DNA from: an uncultured Eubacterium sp.
GTDB taxonomy: Bacteria > Bacillota > Clostridia > Lachnospirales > Lachnospiraceae
Direction of reading: 5' to 3'
DNA length: 18,014 nt
Assembly: GCA_910586225.1 (NCBI GenBank)
Contig: CAJUIL010000047.1
Coordinates: 1 to 18,014 of the forward strand
Numbering within the stretch: the first letter of the stretch is position 1; every line of letters begins with the position of its first letter. Under the pieces are notes generated by a model. The model saw only the letters and a list, made by a program, of their open reading frames with translations, was not told the origin of the DNA and searched no databases. This document shows positions 1 to 7,085 of the stretch, in pieces. A program made the translations under genes and the position numbers.

Positions 1-1
1 C

Positions 2-2098
2 TTATTTTACGCCAAACAGTAAATCGCCATAAGTCGGGAACGGCCAGTATTTCTTTGCCGTCATCGTCTCCGCCTCGTCGCAGGCAACTCTTAATTCGCC
101 CATTTTCCCTAAAACAACATCCCGAATCCGATAAGACTCCGTTTCAACATCTTCCGTATCCTTAAGCCTCATCACAGCTTCTTCCAATTCATCGGCCTTA
201 ACCGCGATCTGTTCTTCCAATCTTGCAAGCTTTTTAAGAAGCCCAGCCTCATAGCCGCATGGAATAGAAGCGTCAACTGCTTTTTTTGCCGCCGCTGTAT
301 TTGCAAGCTCCAGTATATAACCGCCTACTGCCGGAGCAATCTCTGTCCTTGCCATATCGATCATGGTATTTGCCTCGATCAAAACCGTCTTACAATAGTT
401 ATCCAGCATAATTTCACATCTGGACTTTAACTCCGCTTCTGAAAATACTTTGTGAGACGTCAGCATCCGTACATTTTTTTCATCCAGCAAATGCGGCATA
501 CAATCCGGCGTTGTACGATAGTTAAGAAGCCCTCTCTTTTCCACAGCCTCCTTAATCCATGTGTCGTCATAACCATTTCCGTTAAATATAATATGTTTAT
601 GATCTTTGATCGTCTTGCGGATCATTTCATGCAGAGCATCTTCAAAATTCTCCGCTTTTTCCAGTCTGTCTGCATAGATTTTCAGGCTTTCCGCTACCGC
701 GCTGTTCAGCATCATATTCGCACAGGCAATGCTGTTGGAAGAACCAAGCATACGAAATTCAAATTTATTTCCGGTAAATGCAAATGGCGACGTACGGTTG
801 CGGTCTGTGGTATCGCGGTTAAACTTTGGCAGCACGTTCACACCAAGCTTCATCTGTGTTTTTTCAGTTCCCGCATATGGGGTACCAGTTTCAATCGCTT
901 CCAATACCGCGTTCAATTCTTCTCCAAGGAAAATCGAAATGACTGCCGGAGGCGCTTCGTTCGCCCCAAGTCTATGATCGTTTCCTGCCGTCGCGACAGA
1001 AAGGCGCAACAACGCCTGATAATCGTCCACAGCCTTAATTACCGCGCAAAGGAATAATAAAAACTGTGCGTTTTCATATGGCGTTTCGCCCGGCGACAGC
1101 AGATTTACGCCTCCATCTGTAGTCAGCGACCAGTTGTTATGCTTTCCGCTTCCATTTACTCCGGCAAATGGTTTTTCATGAAGAAGGCACACAAGCCCAT
1201 GCTTTGCCGCAACCTTCTGCATAATTTCCATTGTCAGCTGGTTATGGTCGGTTGCGATATTTGTCGTTGTATAGACAGGGGCAAGCTCATGCTGCGCCGG
1301 GGCGACCTCGTTATGCTCTGTCTTTGCCAAAATGCCCAGCTTCCAAAGCTCCTCGTTCAATTCTTCCATATAGGCTGCAACCCTCGGCTTGATCACTCCA
1401 AAATAATGATCGTCCATCTCCTGTCCCTTTGGCGGCATTGCGCCAAAAAGAGTACGACCCGTAAATCGAAGATCCCTTCTTTGCTCATACATTTCTTTCG
1501 TAATAAGGAAATATTCCTGTTCCGGACCTACGGATGTGCGGACACATTTCACATCGCTGTTTCCAAACAGACGAAGAATGCGGAGCGTCTGCTTATTCAG
1601 CGCTTCCATAGAACGGAGCAGCGGCGTTTTCTTATCCAACGCTTCTCCGCCATAAGAGCAGAATGCGGTAGGAATACACAATGTATTTCCCTTAATAAAG
1701 GCATAAGAAGTAGGATCCCATGCCGTGTATCCCCGCGCCTCAAAAGTAGCCCGAAGTCCGCCGGAGGGAAACGACGAAGCGTCCGGCTCTCCTTTGATCA
1801 GTTCCTTTCCGGAAAACTCCATAATCACACCGCCATCAGGGGAAGGAGAAATAAAACTGTCGTGCTTTTCTGCCGTTACGCCGGTAAGAGGCTGGAACCA
1901 ATGCGTATAGTGAGTAGCGCCATGATCGACCGCCCAGTCCTTCATAGCTGCCGCCACGGCATTTGCTACACCAATATCAAGTTTTGCACCTTCATCAATC
2001 GTCTTTCTCAAAGACTGATAAACCTTTGCCGATAAATTTGCTTTCATCACTCTGTCGTCAAATACTTTACATCCAAAAAAATCTGATACGCTCTTCAT
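2..2098 (-). CDS. glnN: Glutamine synthetase type III (GSIII)
   Basis: Cytoplasmic enzyme that makes glutamine from glutamate, ammonium and ATP. The 698-residue protein has the usual GSIII length (about 700, far longer than type I). Visible motifs are the acidic metal site GPEQEYFL (about 191-198), EHNEVAPAQHELAP (261-274), and the ATP/glutamate-binding stretch FAGVNGSGKHNNWSL (311-325). The reading frame is open 12 codons further upstream. I chose the ATG at 2098 because AAGGAG lies 7 bases before it and because GSIII proteins start close to this point. The stop codon is at 2-4. It is transcribed away from the glutamate synthase operon, from its own promoter and a leader of about 170 bases with two terminator/hexaloop units, so expression is probably set by ANTAR antitermination. 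Family assignment is secure; the symbol glnN follows usage for GSIII in Bacteroides. Confidence 0.96.
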   Translation of the reverse strand: MKSVSDFFGCKVFDDRVMKANLSAKVYQSLRKTIDEGAKLDIGVANAVAAAMKDWAVDHGATHYTHWFQPLTGVTAEKHDSFISPSPDGGVIMEFSGKELIKGEPDASSFPSGGLRATFEARGYTAWDPTSYAFIKGNTLCIPTAFCSYGGEALDKKTPLLRSMEALNKQTLRILRLFGNSDVKCVRTSVGPEQEYFLITKEMYEQRRDLRFTGRTLFGAMPPKGQEMDDHYFGVIKPRVAAYMEELNEELWKLGILAKTEHNEVAPAQHELAPVYTTTNIATDHNQLTMEIMQKVAAKHGLVCLLHEKPFAGVNGSGKHNNWSLTTDGGVNLLSPGETPYENAQFLLFLCAVIKAVDDYQALLRLSVATAGNDHRLGANEAPPAVISIFLGEELNAVLEAIETGTPYAGTEKTQMKLGVNVLPKFNRDTTDRNRTSPFAFTGNKFEFRMLGSSNSIACANMMLNSAVAESLKIYADRLEKAENFEDALHEMIRKTIKDHKHIIFNGNGYDDTWIKEAVEKRGLLNYRTTPDCMPHLLDEKNVRMLTSHKVFSEAELKSRCEIMLDNYCKTVLIEANTMIDMARTEIAPAVGGYILELANTAAAKKAVDASIPCGYEAGLLKKLARLEEQIAVKADELEEAVMRLKDTEDVETESYRIRDVVLGKMGELRVACDEAETMTAKKYWPFPTYGDLLFGVK

Positions 2099-2120
2099 AA
2101 TGCCACTCCTTCTTGTTTGA

Positions 2121-2186
2121 AAACAAAAAGACAAGGATAGCTTTCATGGCGCTTTTCCCTGCGCCGCAAAAGACTCCCTTGCCTTT
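2121..2186 (-). terminator. Leader terminator 2 of glnN
   Basis: On the minus strand AAAGGCAAGGG (2186-2176) pairs with TCCTTGTCTTT (2137-2127), enclosing further pairs and the GGCGC/GCGCC hairpin. The 3' side runs into TTTTTGTTTT. It ends 22 bases before the glnN ATG. The 5' arm is the same sequence that forms the unit-2 hexaloop hairpin, so the terminator forms only when that hairpin does not. Confidence 0.75.
2169..2186 (-). promoter_or_regulatory. ANTAR-type hexaloop hairpin, unit 2 of the glnN leader
   Basis: This is a second copy of the unit-1 element: AAAGGC, loop AAGGGA, GTCTTT. It differs from unit 1 at only the last loop base, and again has A at loop position 1 and G at position 4. 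A second hairpin, GGCGC/GCGCC with loop AGGGAAAA, follows after three bases (2165-2148). It could be the second half of a dual-hairpin site, but its loop is eight bases, not six. The hexaloop hairpin competes with terminator 2. Confidence 0.62.
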
Positions 2187-2220
2187 TCTGTAAAATGATA
2201 TGTAATTTTATTTGTAAAGT

Positions 2221-2254
2221 AAAAAGCGTCTCTGAGACTTCATCCCAAAGACGC
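2221..2254 (-). terminator. Leader terminator 1 of glnN
   Basis: On the minus strand GCGTCTTTG (2254-2246) pairs with CAGAGACGC (2234-2226), nine pairs with one G-U, and is followed at once by five T residues and further T-rich sequence. It is a complete intrinsic terminator lying between the promoter and the gene, hence an attenuator. Its 5' arm overlaps the unit-1 hexaloop hairpin. Confidence 0.8.
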
Positions 2255-2264
2255 CCTTGCCTTT
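2247..2264 (-). promoter_or_regulatory. ANTAR-type hexaloop hairpin, unit 1 of the glnN leader
   Basis: On the minus strand AAAGGC pairs with GTCTTT (six pairs, one G-U) around the six-base loop AAGGGC, which has A at position 1 and G at position 4. These are the two bases conserved in loops recognised by ANTAR proteins. The 3' half of the hairpin is also the 5' arm of the terminator at 2221-2254, so the two folds exclude each other. Seen in sequence; ANTAR binding is inferred. Confidence 0.65.
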
Positions 2265-2274
2265 ACACCTTGTG

Positions 2275-2303
2275 ATCATACACCTGTAAAAATCATTTGT
2301 CAA
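2275..2303 (-). promoter_or_regulatory. Sigma-A promoter of glnN
   Basis: Read on the minus strand, the -35 is TTGACA (2303-2298), the spacer is 17 bases and the -10 is TATGAT (2280-2275). An A/T-rich tract lies directly upstream of the -35 and could act as an UP element. Transcription should start near 2268, which leaves a leader of about 170 bases before the glnN ATG. Confidence 0.85.
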
Positions 2304-2337
2304 TCCTTTTTATTTTTTTTCAACCGAAAAAAAAAGA

Positions 2338-2366
2338 TTGACAAAATGTACCATCCGCTGTATAAA
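2338..2366 (+). promoter_or_regulatory. Sigma-A promoter of the glutamate synthase operon
   Basis: The -35 is a perfect TTGACA (2338-2343), the spacer is 17 bases and the -10 is TATAAA (2361-2366). A run of A residues precedes the -35. The expected start is near 2373, giving a leader of about 94 bases. Such a strong promoter feeding a leader terminator suggests that control is exerted after initiation. Confidence 0.87.
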
Positions 2367-2375
2367 TATAAAATG

Positions 2376-2391
2376 TGAGCAAAGGCGTTCA
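2376..2391 (+). promoter_or_regulatory. ANTAR-type hexaloop hairpin in the glutamate synthase leader
   Basis: TGAGC (2376-2380) pairs with GTTCA (2387-2391) around the loop AAAGGC, which has A at position 1 and G at position 4. Flanking A and T runs can extend the stem. It begins within a few bases of the predicted transcript start. Its loop and 3' arm are the 5' arm of the terminator at 2381-2436, so the hairpin acts as an antiterminator. Protein recognition is inferred from the loop rule and the ANTAR gene in the same operon. Confidence 0.68.
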
Positions 2392-2436
2392 TTTTTTAGA
2401 GCAGAAATTCCCTGCCCTTAAAATGGATGCCTTTTT
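2381..2436 (+). terminator. Leader terminator of the glutamate synthase operon
   Basis: AAAGGCGTTCATTTT (2381-2395) pairs with AAAATGGATGCCTTT (2420-2434), 15 consecutive pairs including two G-U, enclosing a small GCAG/CTGC hairpin. T residues at 2432-2436 and further T-rich bases follow. It lies between promoter and first gene, as an attenuator, and shares its 5' arm with the hexaloop hairpin. Confidence 0.72.
2394..2407 (+). promoter_or_regulatory. Possible second (weak) hexaloop of the glutamate synthase leader
   Basis: Two bases after the first hexaloop hairpin, TTTT (2394-2397) can pair with GAAA (2404-2407) around the loop AGAGCA, which again has A at position 1 and G at position 4. 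Spacing and loop fit the dual-hexaloop layout known for ANTAR targets. The stem is only four weak pairs, so this is a candidate only. Confidence 0.35.
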
Positions 2437-2466
2437 GATTTATTCTGAAAGGAAGGTGCAAAACCT

Positions 2467-3561
2467 ATGAAAACCGAAGGCGAAGTAAGAATCCCTTCCG
2501 GATGTGCAATTTCAGCAGTAATTTCCAAAGATGGAAATAAGATGTCCGGTGAAATGATCACAAATTCCATGAAACCCATGCATGACCGTTCCAACGGATT
2601 AGGCGGCGGCTTTGCCGGTTATGGCATTTACCCTGAATATAAAGATTTTTATGCATTACATATATTTTTTGATTCCCGCGGCACTCGTAAGGAGTGCGAA
2701 GCTTTTTTAAAGGAGCGCTTTGAAATCGTCCGGTCAGAAATCATTCCGACCCGAAAAATTCCGGCAATCACAGACGAACCAATCATATGGAGGTATTTTG
2801 CAGCGCCGCTAAAATCTGTTCTTGCATCCTTACAGATGGAAGAAAAAGAATTTGTCGCCAAAACAGTTATAAAAATCAACGCCCAAATGTCCGGCGCTTA
2901 CGTCTTTTCCAGCGGAAGAAACATGGGCGCATTCAAAGCGGTCGGCTTCCCGGAAGATGTTGGCGTCTTTTATAAATTAGAAGAATATGAAGGATACTCG
3001 TGGACGGCGCATGGACGTTATCCGACAAATACTCCCGGCTGGTGGGGCGGCGCGCATCCGTTTACACTGCTTGACTATTCCATCGTGCATAACGGAGAAA
3101 TATCTTCCTATGACACGAACCGCCGATTTATCGAAATGTTTGGCTATAAATGTACCCTCCAAACCGATACGGAAGTCATTACCTATATCATGGATTACCT
3201 GCTCCGCGTACAGGGACTTACGCTCGACGAAGCTGCAAATGTAATCGCTGCTCCGTTTTGGAGTACCATTGCGGCAAAAACAGACAGCGGTGACCAAAAG
3301 AAACATACATATCTTAGAACTATGTTTCCAAGCCTTCTGATTACCGGTCCTTTCTCCATTGTTTTAGGATTTGAAGGAGGCCTCATGGCGCTGAACGACC
3401 GTTTGAAGCTTCGTTCGATGGTAGTTGGCGAAAAGGATGATAAAGTATTTATCTCCAGTGAAGAAGCCGCTATTCGGACCATGGAACCAAACGCAGAAAA
3501 TATATGGTCGCCAGCTGGCGGAGAACCTGTTGTCGTTAAAGTAAAGGAAGGTGCGTTTTAA
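2467..3561 (+). CDS. Glutamate synthase domain 1: class II glutamine amidotransferase subunit
   Basis: Hydrolyses glutamine and supplies ammonia to the synthase core. It corresponds to the N-terminal Ntn-hydrolase domain of GltB, here a separate 364-residue protein as in archaeal-type split glutamate synthases. Class II amidotransferase motifs are clear: HGRYPTN (182-188), IVHNGE (206-211) and TDTE (233-236). The nucleophile is Cys13 in SGCAI, not residue 2, so a 12-residue propeptide must be removed to free it, as in other glutamate synthases. The start has GGAAGG about 10 bases upstream, and no better start lies upstream in frame. First gene of the operon; its stop overlaps the next ATG by one base. 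Probably controlled by the leader attenuator. Confidence 0.93.
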   Translation: MKTEGEVRIPSGCAISAVISKDGNKMSGEMITNSMKPMHDRSNGLGGGFAGYGIYPEYKDFYALHIFFDSRGTRKECEAFLKERFEIVRSEIIPTRKIPAITDEPIIWRYFAAPLKSVLASLQMEEKEFVAKTVIKINAQMSGAYVFSSGRNMGAFKAVGFPEDVGVFYKLEEYEGYSWTAHGRYPTNTPGWWGGAHPFTLLDYSIVHNGEISSYDTNRRFIEMFGYKCTLQTDTEVITYIMDYLLRVQGLTLDEAANVIAAPFWSTIAAKTDSGDQKKHTYLRTMFPSLLITGPFSIVLGFEGGLMALNDRLKLRSMVVGEKDDKVFISSEEAAIRTMEPNAENIWSPAGGEPVVVKVKEGAF

Positions 3562-5069
3562 TGAGTATAGAATTTATTTATCCGGAATTTGAAATCATCA
3601 GAAATAAAAACAGATGCGTTTCCTGCCGCATATGCGAGCAGCAATGCGCGAATGAAGCCCACATCTATGATGAAAAACGCAAAACTATGACGTGCGATGA
3701 ATCAAAATGCGTAAACTGTCACCGCTGCGTTTCCTTCTGTCCTACAAGAGCCTTAAAAATTGTAAAAAGCGACTGTACCCTGCGTGAAAACGCTAACTGG
3801 TCAACGCAGACAGTGCATGAAATATACAAGCAGGCAAACAGCGGCGGCGTTCTTTTGTCATCTATGGGTAATCCGGCGCCGCTCCCCGTTTATTGGGACA
3901 AAATACTGATCAATGCTTCACAGGTAACCAACCCTTCCATCGATCCATTGAGAGAACCGATGGAAACCAGAGTTTATCTTGGAAAGAAGCCGTCAAAAGT
4001 ACAACGCTTAAAAGATGGAACATTAGACTACACGCTGCCTCCGCAGCTGGAGCTGTCTATGCCGGTTATGTTCTCTGCCATGAGTTACGGCTCTATTAGC
4101 TACAACGCCCATAAGTCTCTCGCGCTTGCAGCAGAAAAGCTTGGGATTTTCTATAACACAGGAGAAGGCGGTTTGCATGAGGATTTTTACTGCTATGGCG
4201 AAAATACTGTCGTACAGGTGGCTTCCGGCCGCTTTGGCGTCCATGCGGATTATCTGGAGGCAGGCGCTGCTATTGAGATCAAAATAGGGCAAGGTGCAAA
4301 GCCAGGCATCGGCGGACACCTTCCCGGCGGAAAAATCGTAGGAGATATCTCCCGTACCCGTATGATCCCGGAAGGGTCTGACGCCATTTCCCCGGCGCCG
4401 CACCATGATATTTATTCCATTGAGGATCTGCGTCAGCTTGTATTCTCTCTAAAAGAAGCTACCGAATATAAAAAACCGGTAATTGTAAAAGTCGCTGCCG
4501 TACACAACATTGCAGCTATCGCAAGCGGTATAGCCAGAAGCGGGGCTGATATCATCGCCATCGACGGGTTCCGCGGCGGTACCGGAGCTGCGCCAACCAG
4601 GATCAGAGATCATGTAGGTATCCCCATTGAACTAGCGTTGGCAGCCGTTGATCAAAGACTTCGGGATGAAGGTATCCGCAACGAAGTGTCTCTTGTAGCC
4701 GGCGGCAGTATCCGCAATGCCGCGGATGTCGTAAAAGCCATTGCTCTTGGAGCGGACGCCTGCTATGTAGCTACCGCCGCCCTGCTTGCCCTCGGCTGCC
4801 ATCTGTGCCGTACCTGTCAAAGCGGGAAATGTAACTGGGGAATCGCAACCCAGCGTCCGGAACTTGTAAAAAGGCTTGATCCGGAAGCGGGCAGCGAACG
4901 CCTGATAAATCTAATGACCGCCTGGAAACATGAAATAAAAGAATTTATGGGCGGTATGGGAATCAATTCCATCGAGGCTTTACGCGGAAACCGGCTGATG
5001 CTTCGCGGCATCGGCTTAACTGAAAAAGAACTGGAGATACTTGATATCTCTCACGCTGGAGAATCATAA
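3561..5069 (+). CDS. Glutamate synthase domain 2: ferredoxin-fused FMN subunit
   Basis: Core of glutamate synthase, which converts 2-oxoglutarate plus ammonia into glutamate using FMN and Fe-S clusters. The N terminus carries two 4Fe-4S ferredoxin motifs (Cys19/22/25/29 and Cys50/53/56/60). The FMN-binding barrel follows, with the typical stretches GEGGLHED, GQGAKPGIGGHLPG, IDGFRGGTGAAP and AGGSIRNAADV. A cysteine group at 413-424 followed by GIATQ matches the site of the 3Fe-4S cluster. At 502 residues it matches the archaeal/clostridial stand-alone form. The ATG overlaps the preceding stop (TAATG), and AAGGAAGG lies inside the upstream gene, so translation is coupled. No NAD(P)H-binding GltD subunit is nearby, so electrons probably come from ferredoxin. 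Confidence 0.94.
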   Translation: MSIEFIYPEFEIIRNKNRCVSCRICEQQCANEAHIYDEKRKTMTCDESKCVNCHRCVSFCPTRALKIVKSDCTLRENANWSTQTVHEIYKQANSGGVLLSSMGNPAPLPVYWDKILINASQVTNPSIDPLREPMETRVYLGKKPSKVQRLKDGTLDYTLPPQLELSMPVMFSAMSYGSISYNAHKSLALAAEKLGIFYNTGEGGLHEDFYCYGENTVVQVASGRFGVHADYLEAGAAIEIKIGQGAKPGIGGHLPGGKIVGDISRTRMIPEGSDAISPAPHHDIYSIEDLRQLVFSLKEATEYKKPVIVKVAAVHNIAAIASGIARSGADIIAIDGFRGGTGAAPTRIRDHVGIPIELALAAVDQRLRDEGIRNEVSLVAGGSIRNAADVVKAIALGADACYVATAALLALGCHLCRTCQSGKCNWGIATQRPELVKRLDPEAGSERLINLMTAWKHEIKEFMGGMGINSIEALRGNRLMLRGIGLTEKELEILDISHAGES

Positions 5070-5101
5070 GAAAAAAACAATTTTGGGAGGTATCGTATCA
5101 T

Positions 5102-5824
5102 ATGCAAACTATTGACGCTACAAATTTAGATTACAAAGCTGTAAATAAAGCGCTGCGGGAAGCAGAAACCGATTACATCATCCAAGGCTGCTGTGGCCAA
5201 AGATTTATCGCCGCCGGTATGTCTGACAAGAATCTTACAATCAAAGGAATCCCTGGCAACGCGCTGGGCGCGTACTTAAACAATGCCAATATTATTGTAA
5301 AGGCAAATGCGCAGGACGCTGTGGGCGATACCATGAATGAAGGAAAGATTCTGATTTATGGCAATATCGGCGACGCTGCCGGTTATGCCATGCGCGGCGG
5401 CAAAATCTATGTGCAGGGCAACGCCGGATACCGCGCCGGAATCCACATGAAGGCTTATAAAGAAAAAATCCCTGTTATGATCATCGGCGGATGTGCCGGA
5501 AGCTTCCTTGGCGAATATCAGGCCGGAGGCGTGATCATCATCCTTGGGCTTCATAAAGATAATAAACGCATTGTAGGCAATTTTCCCTGTACCGGAATGC
5601 ATGGAGGCAAAATGTTCCTGCGCGGCCGCTGCGAGAATATTCATTTTCCCAAACAGGTTACCGCCAGATGCGCGGCCACAGAGGAGTTAGACGAAATCCG
5701 GGAGTATCTGTCCGAATATTGCTCCGACTTCGGTTATTCTATGGACGTACTTTTATCCGAACCTTTTACCGTCGTCACGCCGGACAGTAAAAACCCATAC
5801 AAACAGATGTATGTAGCAAATTAA
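5102..5824 (+). CDS. Glutamate synthase domain 3: GXGXG structural subunit
   Basis: A 240-residue protein equal to the C-terminal beta-helix domain of GltB. It has repeated G-x-x-G-x-x-x-G turns such as GNALGAYL, GDTMNEGKI, GNIGDAAGYAMRGGKI and GNAGYRAGI, each a rung of the right-handed helix. In complete glutamate synthases this domain supports and orients the amidotransferase and synthase domains, so it should complex with the two preceding products. GGGAGG is 11 bases before the ATG. It sits 32 bases after domain 2 and 18 bases before the next gene, in the same operon. Confidence 0.92.
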   Translation: MQTIDATNLDYKAVNKALREAETDYIIQGCCGQRFIAAGMSDKNLTIKGIPGNALGAYLNNANIIVKANAQDAVGDTMNEGKILIYGNIGDAAGYAMRGGKIYVQGNAGYRAGIHMKAYKEKIPVMIIGGCAGSFLGEYQAGGVIIILGLHKDNKRIVGNFPCTGMHGGKMFLRGRCENIHFPKQVTARCAATEELDEIREYLSEYCSDFGYSMDVLLSEPFTVVTPDSKNPYKQMYVAN

Positions 5825-5842
5825 AAGAAAGTAGGTACGCTT

Positions 5843-7054
5843 ATGAAGTATTCTAAAGAAGAGGTCATCCAATTTGTGCGTGAAGAAGATGTTAAATTCA
5901 TCCGCCTCGCTTTTTGCGATGTATTCGGCAAACAAAAAAACATATCCATTATGCCGCCGGAGCTTTCCCGCGCTTTTGAATATGGCATTGCCATTGACGC
6001 ATCTGCCATCGTTGGTTTTGGCGATGAAAGCCATTCCGATCTGTTTCTGCATCCGGAAGCAGACACGTTGGCACCGCTTCCGTGGAGACCGGAGCATGGA
6101 CGTGTCGTAAGAATGTTCTGCAGCATTACTGATCCAAATGGAAAAATATTTGAATGTGATACACGTTCTATTTTAAAAAACGCGATTCAAAAAGCAAAAT
6201 CTTGCGGATATGAGTTTTTCTTCGGCGCAGAGCAGGAGTTTTACCTGTTCAAGCTGGACGACGATGGAAAGCCAACCAAAGAACCTTATGATAACGCGGC
6301 TTATATGGATATCGCCCCGGAAGACAAAGGTGAAAATATCCGCCGCGAGGTATGCCTGACTTTGGAGCAGATGGGAATACAGCCGGAAAGCTCGCATCAC
6401 GAAGAAGGACCAGGGCAAAACGAAATTGACCTTCGCTATTCTGATCCTCTGACCGCCGCGGACAACGCCATGACGTTCCAAACAGTAGTAAAAACAATCG
6501 CCTGGCGGAATGGCCTTTACGCTGATTTCAGTCCAAAACCATTAGAACACAAACCAGGCAACGGCTTCCATATCAATATATCCATCAAATCATCGGATGC
6601 TACGGACAATATGAACCACTTGATCGCAGGAATTTTGGATAAGGTTGCCGCTATGACAGTATTTTTAAATCCAGCCGAAAGCTCCTATCACCGTTTTGGA
6701 AGCGGCAAAGCGCCAAAATATATTTCCTGGTCCGGCGAGAACCGTTCACAGCTTATCAGAATTCCTGCTGCTGTCGGCGAATACCGTCGTGCTGAGCTTC
6801 GTTCACCTGATCCATCCGCAAATACTTATCTGGTATTCGCCCTGATCATTTATGCCGTTCTTGATGGGATTAAGGATCAAATAGAACTGCCCGCCCCCGC
6901 GGATATCAATCTGTGTAAAGCAGATACAAATACTCTTGCCAATTTTAAACAGCTGCCAGACAATTATAAAGCTGCCTGTACAGCCGCCGCAAACAGCAAT
7001 TTTATTAAAAAATATATACCGGACGCTATCTTAGACATCTATTGTAAGAAATAA
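5843..7054 (+). CDS. glnA: Short type I glutamine synthetase-like protein
   Basis: A 403-residue member of the type I GS fold, about 40 residues shorter than the usual form. Preserved elements are FGAEQEFYLF (metal-ligand Glu130, Glu132), EEGPGQNEIDLRY (Glu187, Glu194), GNGFHINIS (His243), NRSQLIRIP (Arg301, Arg306) and ELRSPDPSAN. Unusual positions: the flap motif GYEAP of ordinary enzymes reads SGKAP, so the catalytic Glu is Lys289. The adenylylation Tyr (NLY) is Cys358. The segment around the Bacillus feedback Arg62 reads GDESHSD. It may be a specialised ligase, a weak glutamine synthetase or a sensor. The gene lies 18 bases after domain 3 of glutamate synthase and 31 before the ANTAR regulator. 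Fold assignment is firm; activity is uncertain. Confidence 0.88.
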   Translation: MKYSKEEVIQFVREEDVKFIRLAFCDVFGKQKNISIMPPELSRAFEYGIAIDASAIVGFGDESHSDLFLHPEADTLAPLPWRPEHGRVVRMFCSITDPNGKIFECDTRSILKNAIQKAKSCGYEFFFGAEQEFYLFKLDDDGKPTKEPYDNAAYMDIAPEDKGENIRREVCLTLEQMGIQPESSHHEEGPGQNEIDLRYSDPLTAADNAMTFQTVVKTIAWRNGLYADFSPKPLEHKPGNGFHINISIKSSDATDNMNHLIAGILDKVAAMTVFLNPAESSYHRFGSGKAPKYISWSGENRSQLIRIPAAVGEYRRAELRSPDPSANTYLVFALIIYAVLDGIKDQIELPAPADINLCKADTNTLANFKQLPDNYKAACTAAANSNFIKKYIPDAILDIYCKK

Positions 7055-7085
7055 TGCAAGCCAAAGAAAAAGAAGGAGGTGCAAA

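Larger units (their letters stand above)
2169..2264 (-). repeat. Duplicated 18-base leader element of glnN
   Basis: The 18-base hexaloop hairpin sequence occurs at 2264-2247 and again at 2186-2169 on the minus strand with 17 of 18 bases identical, while the A/T-rich sequence between the copies is unrelated. Each copy is paired with its own terminator, so the leader looks like a duplicated attenuator module. Confidence 0.75.
2099..2466. promoter_or_regulatory. Divergent regulatory region between glnN and the glutamate synthase operon
   Basis: This 368-base stretch has no gene. It contains back-to-back promoters separated by A/T tracts and two structured leaders. The minus-strand leader (toward glnN) holds two tandem terminator units, each with an alternative six-base-loop hairpin. 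The plus-strand leader (toward the glutamate synthase genes) holds one terminator with one strong and one weak hexaloop hairpin. The pieces are listed separately. Confidence 0.85.

Noticed and set aside
1139..2035. Long plus-strand open frame of 298 codons inside glnN
   Set aside because: Antisense shadow of a certain GSIII gene; it has no ribosome site and resembles no family.
2099..2134. 12-codon upstream extension of the glnN frame
   Set aside because: It overlaps the end of leader terminator 2 and has no ribosome site; AAGGAG points to the ATG at 2098.
2401..2415. GCAG/CTGC hairpin in the glutamate synthase leader as the second ANTAR hexaloop
   Set aside because: Its loop AAATTCC has seven bases and no G at position 4; the weak AGAGCA hairpin at 2394-2407 fits the rule better.
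2099..2466. Glutamine or other metabolite riboswitch in the divergent leaders
   Set aside because: No known aptamer core was recognised, and the hexaloop/terminator logic with an ANTAR gene in the same operon explains the structure.
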